A DNA stretch of 64,000 bases, taken from positions 186,001 through 250,000 of the forward strand of contig NZ_CADFEN010000004.1 of assembly GCF_902833145.1 (NCBI RefSeq). Direction: 5' to 3'. The notes beneath the pieces were generated by a model. It worked only from the letters and a program-made list of their open reading frames with translations, did no database searches and was not told the origin of the DNA. Positions 61,926 to 64,000 of the stretch are shown here, in pieces. This DNA is from Burkholderia sp. BCC0506 (GTDB taxonomy: Bacteria > Pseudomonadota > Gammaproteobacteria > Burkholderiales > Burkholderiaceae). Numbering within the stretch: the first letter of the stretch is position 1; each line of letters begins with the position of its first letter. The position numbers and the translations under genes were made by a program.

Positions 61926-62822
61926 ATGACTCTTGCCCAGTTGCAGGCCCTGGCTGCCGTGGTCGAACTCGGCTCGCTGACGGCCGCGGCGGACCGGCTC
62001 AGCCGCAGTCAATCCGCGATCAGCCACGCGCTGACGGAGCTGGAGGACATCACCCAGGTCAAACTGCTCTGGCGCGACCGGCAGCCGGTCGTCCTGACGG
62101 CTGCCGGCGAACGTCTGTGGCCGTATGTCCAGAGCGTGGTACGGGAAGCACAGATGCTGCGCCAGCAGTTCAGCCTGTCGCGCGGCAAGCTCGAAGGGAA
62201 GCTGGTGGTCGCGTCGCTGCCGAGCGTGTCGCTCGCGTTCGTCGTTCCCGCGCTCGAGGCGTTGAAGGAGATGCACCCGGGCGTGTCGGCGGTGCTGCTC
62301 GAGGGCACGGACAGCGAAGTCGAAGGGTGGATCGACGACGGGACGGCCGACGTCGGCGTGGTGGCCGGTACGAAAACGTTCGCGCACAACCTGCCGCTGC
62401 TCGACGAGGACTTCGTCGCCGTGGCGGCCGACGACATGTTCGCCGGCCGCAAGAGCATATCGGCCAGACAGTTGGCCGCGGCGCCGTTCATCTTCTCGAA
62501 GGCGGGGTGCGGGCCGGTGATCGCGGATTACTTCGCGCGCGGCGGCGTACCGCTTCGGGCCGCATTCAACGTGGTCGAGATGCGCACGATCCTGTCGATG
62601 GCGGAGGCCGGCATGGGCGTATCGATCGTGCCGCGCATCACGCTCACGTACACGCCGTTCGGCGGCCGCGTGCTGGCCTTGTCGCCGCGGCTGCATCGCT
62701 CCGTGCGGCTGGCATGGAATACCGCCGGCAACGCGGTCACCGACGCGTTCGTGCGGCTCGTCGACGCGCAACGTCCGAAGGCGGAAAAGACGGCCCGGAT
62801 GCGCGCGAAAAAGGGCAAGTAG
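61926..62822 (+). CDS. LysR-family transcriptional regulator
   Basis: 298 residues from the ATG at 61926 (GAGGAA upstream). Winged helix: MTLAQLQALAAVVELGSLTAAADRLSRSQSAISHALTELE; effector domain about 90-290. It is followed 118 bp later by a LysE-type exporter on the same strand. The 318-bp gap before it holds an AT-rich TTCAATATAATTCAAG element near 61860 that is a likely promoter. Confidence 0.87.
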   Translation: MTLAQLQALAAVVELGSLTAAADRLSRSQSAISHALTELEDITQVKLLWRDRQPVVLTAAGERLWPYVQSVVREAQMLRQQFSLSRGKLEGKLVVASLPSVSLAFVVPALEALKEMHPGVSAVLLEGTDSEVEGWIDDGTADVGVVAGTKTFAHNLPLLDEDFVAVAADDMFAGRKSISARQLAAAPFIFSKAGCGPVIADYFARGGVPLRAAFNVVEMRTILSMAEAGMGVSIVPRITLTYTPFGGRVLALSPRLHRSVRLAWNTAGNAVTDAFVRLVDAQRPKAEKTARMRAKKGK

Positions 62823-62940
62823 CGACCGACGGGCACGATGAGCGGCGCTCATGATGGGCTTGCAGTTTATTCATGACGATGACGGCCGAGATGCAATACA
62901 TTGTTCGGACCTCGTCGTCGTTTTACTGAAGGAGCGTGCC

Positions 62941-63573
62941 GTGCCGGCCTTGCCCACCTTGTTTGCGTTCGGACTCGTGTCGCTCGGCATGGTGCTGACG
63001 CCCGGCCCCAACATGATCTATCTGGTGTCGCGCTCGATCTGCCAGGGACGCCGTGCCGGGCTGGTGTCGCTCGCCGGTGTCGCGCTGGGCTTCGTGTTCT
63101 ACATGGTGTGCGCGGCAGCGGGCATCACCGCGCTGGTGATGACCGTGCCGTATGCATACGATGCGCTGCGCGTTGCCGGTGCGCTGTATCTGGCGTACCT
63201 GGCGTGGCAGGCGCTGAAGCCGGGCGGGCGCTCCGCGTTCCAGGTCCGGCAGTTGCCGCACGACAGCCGCGCCAGGCTGTTTACGATGGGCTTCGTCACG
63301 AATCTCGCGAACCCGAAGATCGCGGTGATGTATCTGTCGTTGCTGCCGCAGTTCATTGTCCCGGGGCACGGTAGCGTGCTCGCGCAATCGCTGGCGCTCG
63401 GCTGCGTGCAGATCGCGGTGAGCGTCAGCGTCAATGCGCTGATCGCGTGCGCGGCCGGTTCGATCGCGGGCTTCCTCGCGGGGCGGCCGCTGTGGGCGGC
63501 GGTTCAGCGCTGGCTGATGGGGACGGTGCTGGCCGGGTTGGCCGTGCGAATCGCACTGGAATCGCGAAGTTGA
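62941..63573 (+). CDS. LysE/RhtB-family amino acid exporter
   Basis: 210 residues from the GTG at 62941, which has AAGGAG upstream. Six membrane helices; the family signatures are the N-terminal SLGMVLTPGPNMIYLVSRSI and the central FTMGFVTNLANPKIAVMYLSLLPQFI. It exports amino acids or homoserine lactone-like compounds; the exact substrate is unknown. The LysR gene immediately upstream may control it. Confidence 0.88.
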   Translation: MPALPTLFAFGLVSLGMVLTPGPNMIYLVSRSICQGRRAGLVSLAGVALGFVFYMVCAAAGITALVMTVPYAYDALRVAGALYLAYLAWQALKPGGRSAFQVRQLPHDSRARLFTMGFVTNLANPKIAVMYLSLLPQFIVPGHGSVLAQSLALGCVQIAVSVSVNALIACAAGSIAGFLAGRPLWAAVQRWLMGTVLAGLAVRIALESRS

Positions 63574-63591
63574 CGACGGCACCGGGCATCG

Positions 63592-64000
63592 TCACCCGTG
63601 GCAACCACCCTCGGCCTCCTTGGCGATCCGCACGGGCTTGGCCTTGTCGCGGCGGCCGCGCGTCGCGAGCCAGCACAGGATCGAGCCGCCGCATACCATC
63701 GACGCGCCTTGCCAGAATTCGGCCGACAGCGGCGCATGCAGCAGCGTGGCGGCGAGGGCGGCGGCGAGCACCGGCGTGAAGTACGATGCGCCGACGATGA
63801 CCGTCACGTTGCCGTGCATGATGCCGGTGTTCCAGGCCGCATAGCCGAAGCCGAGCGCCGACGCCGCCAGCACGAGACACACGACCGCGTGAAAACTGAA
63901 CGTCATGCCGCCGCCGCCTTCGAGCGCGAACTTGATCCAGAGCACCGCGGCGACCAGCATGAAGAACGGCGTGACGCCGTTCTTGCCGTCGGCGATGCGC
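63592..64000 (-). CDS. DMT/EamA transporter, YddG-like, C-terminal part
   Basis: The gene starts beyond the right edge; 135 residues of its C-terminus are visible. LGFGYAAWNTGIMHGNVTVIVGASYFTPVLAAALAATLL is typical of the second EamA repeat and close to the aromatic amino acid exporter YddG. It converges on the LysE-type gene with only 18 bp between stops. The basic tail (RGRRDKAKPVRIAKE) is probably cytoplasmic. Confidence 0.8.
   Translation of the reverse strand, partial: RIADGKNGVTPFFMLVAAVLWIKFALEGGGGMTFSFHAVVCLVLAASALGFGYAAWNTGIMHGNVTVIVGASYFTPVLAAALAATLLHAPLSAEFWQGASMVCGGSILCWLATRGRRDKAKPVRIAKEAEGGCHG

Noticed and set aside
1-64000. CRISPR arrays, tRNA/rRNA genes, intact insertion sequences, prophage
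   Set aside because: None was recognised: no repeat-spacer pattern, no cloverleaf-like sequence, no transposase or integrase frame.

Overview
The window is GC-rich (roughly two thirds G+C) and densely coded, with codon use, gene families and operon pairings typical of the Burkholderia cepacia complex: DUF3331 and DUF4148 proteins, many LysR regulators, a PaaR-type operator, an MprF/AcvB pair and a NasST-controlled nitrate operon. From memory of Burkholderia genomes, a nas cluster close to a paaK copy suggests the second chromosome, but this was not checked. I see no tRNA, rRNA, CRISPR array or intact insertion sequence.

Layout. 1-3.4 kb is an accessory type VI secretion (T6SS) fragment: two tandem LprI-like genes of low GC, a PAAR spike tip, a convergent orphan tssF and a degenerate stretch. 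3.4-7.1 kb holds an M20 amidohydrolase and MHS transporter operon with a divergent LysR. 7.2-12 kb holds ppnP, a small exported protein, and HPP-CBS transporter, MarR and ClC channel genes with two related palindromes in front. 12.3-15.7 kb has two LysR genes and a ChaA-type antiporter. 16.1-20 kb is a phenylacetate-type operon (paaH, paaK, enoyl-CoA hydratase) behind a perfect PaaR-type palindrome. 20-30 kb is mixed metabolism and membrane genes, including a butanediol dehydrogenase with an enhancer-like repeat array upstream. 30-38 kb has a CPBP protease, a lipoprotein, an HtrA-like protease with an altered active-site motif, a leader peptide plus attenuator in front of an internally deleted MFS gene, and assorted enzymes.

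38-49.7 kb is a complete assimilatory nitrate system. On the minus strand lie cobA, nasT and nasS; on the plus strand lie the nitrate transporter, nirB, nirD and a giant NasA-CysJ fusion. A textbook sigma-54 promoter, an NtrC-type site and an intrinsic terminator in the leader suggest control by nitrogen status (NtrC) and by nitrate (NasST antitermination). CobA supplies the siroheme precursor for NirB.

49.7-64 kb holds a LysR gene remnant, an exported protein, a LysR/SDR divergent pair, mprF-acvB (lipid aminoacylation and its probable reversal), a polyamine-type binding protein coupled by ATGA overlap to a diguanylate cyclase, a DUF4148 protein, a LysR, a LysE exporter, and the end of a YddG-like exporter cut by the window edge.
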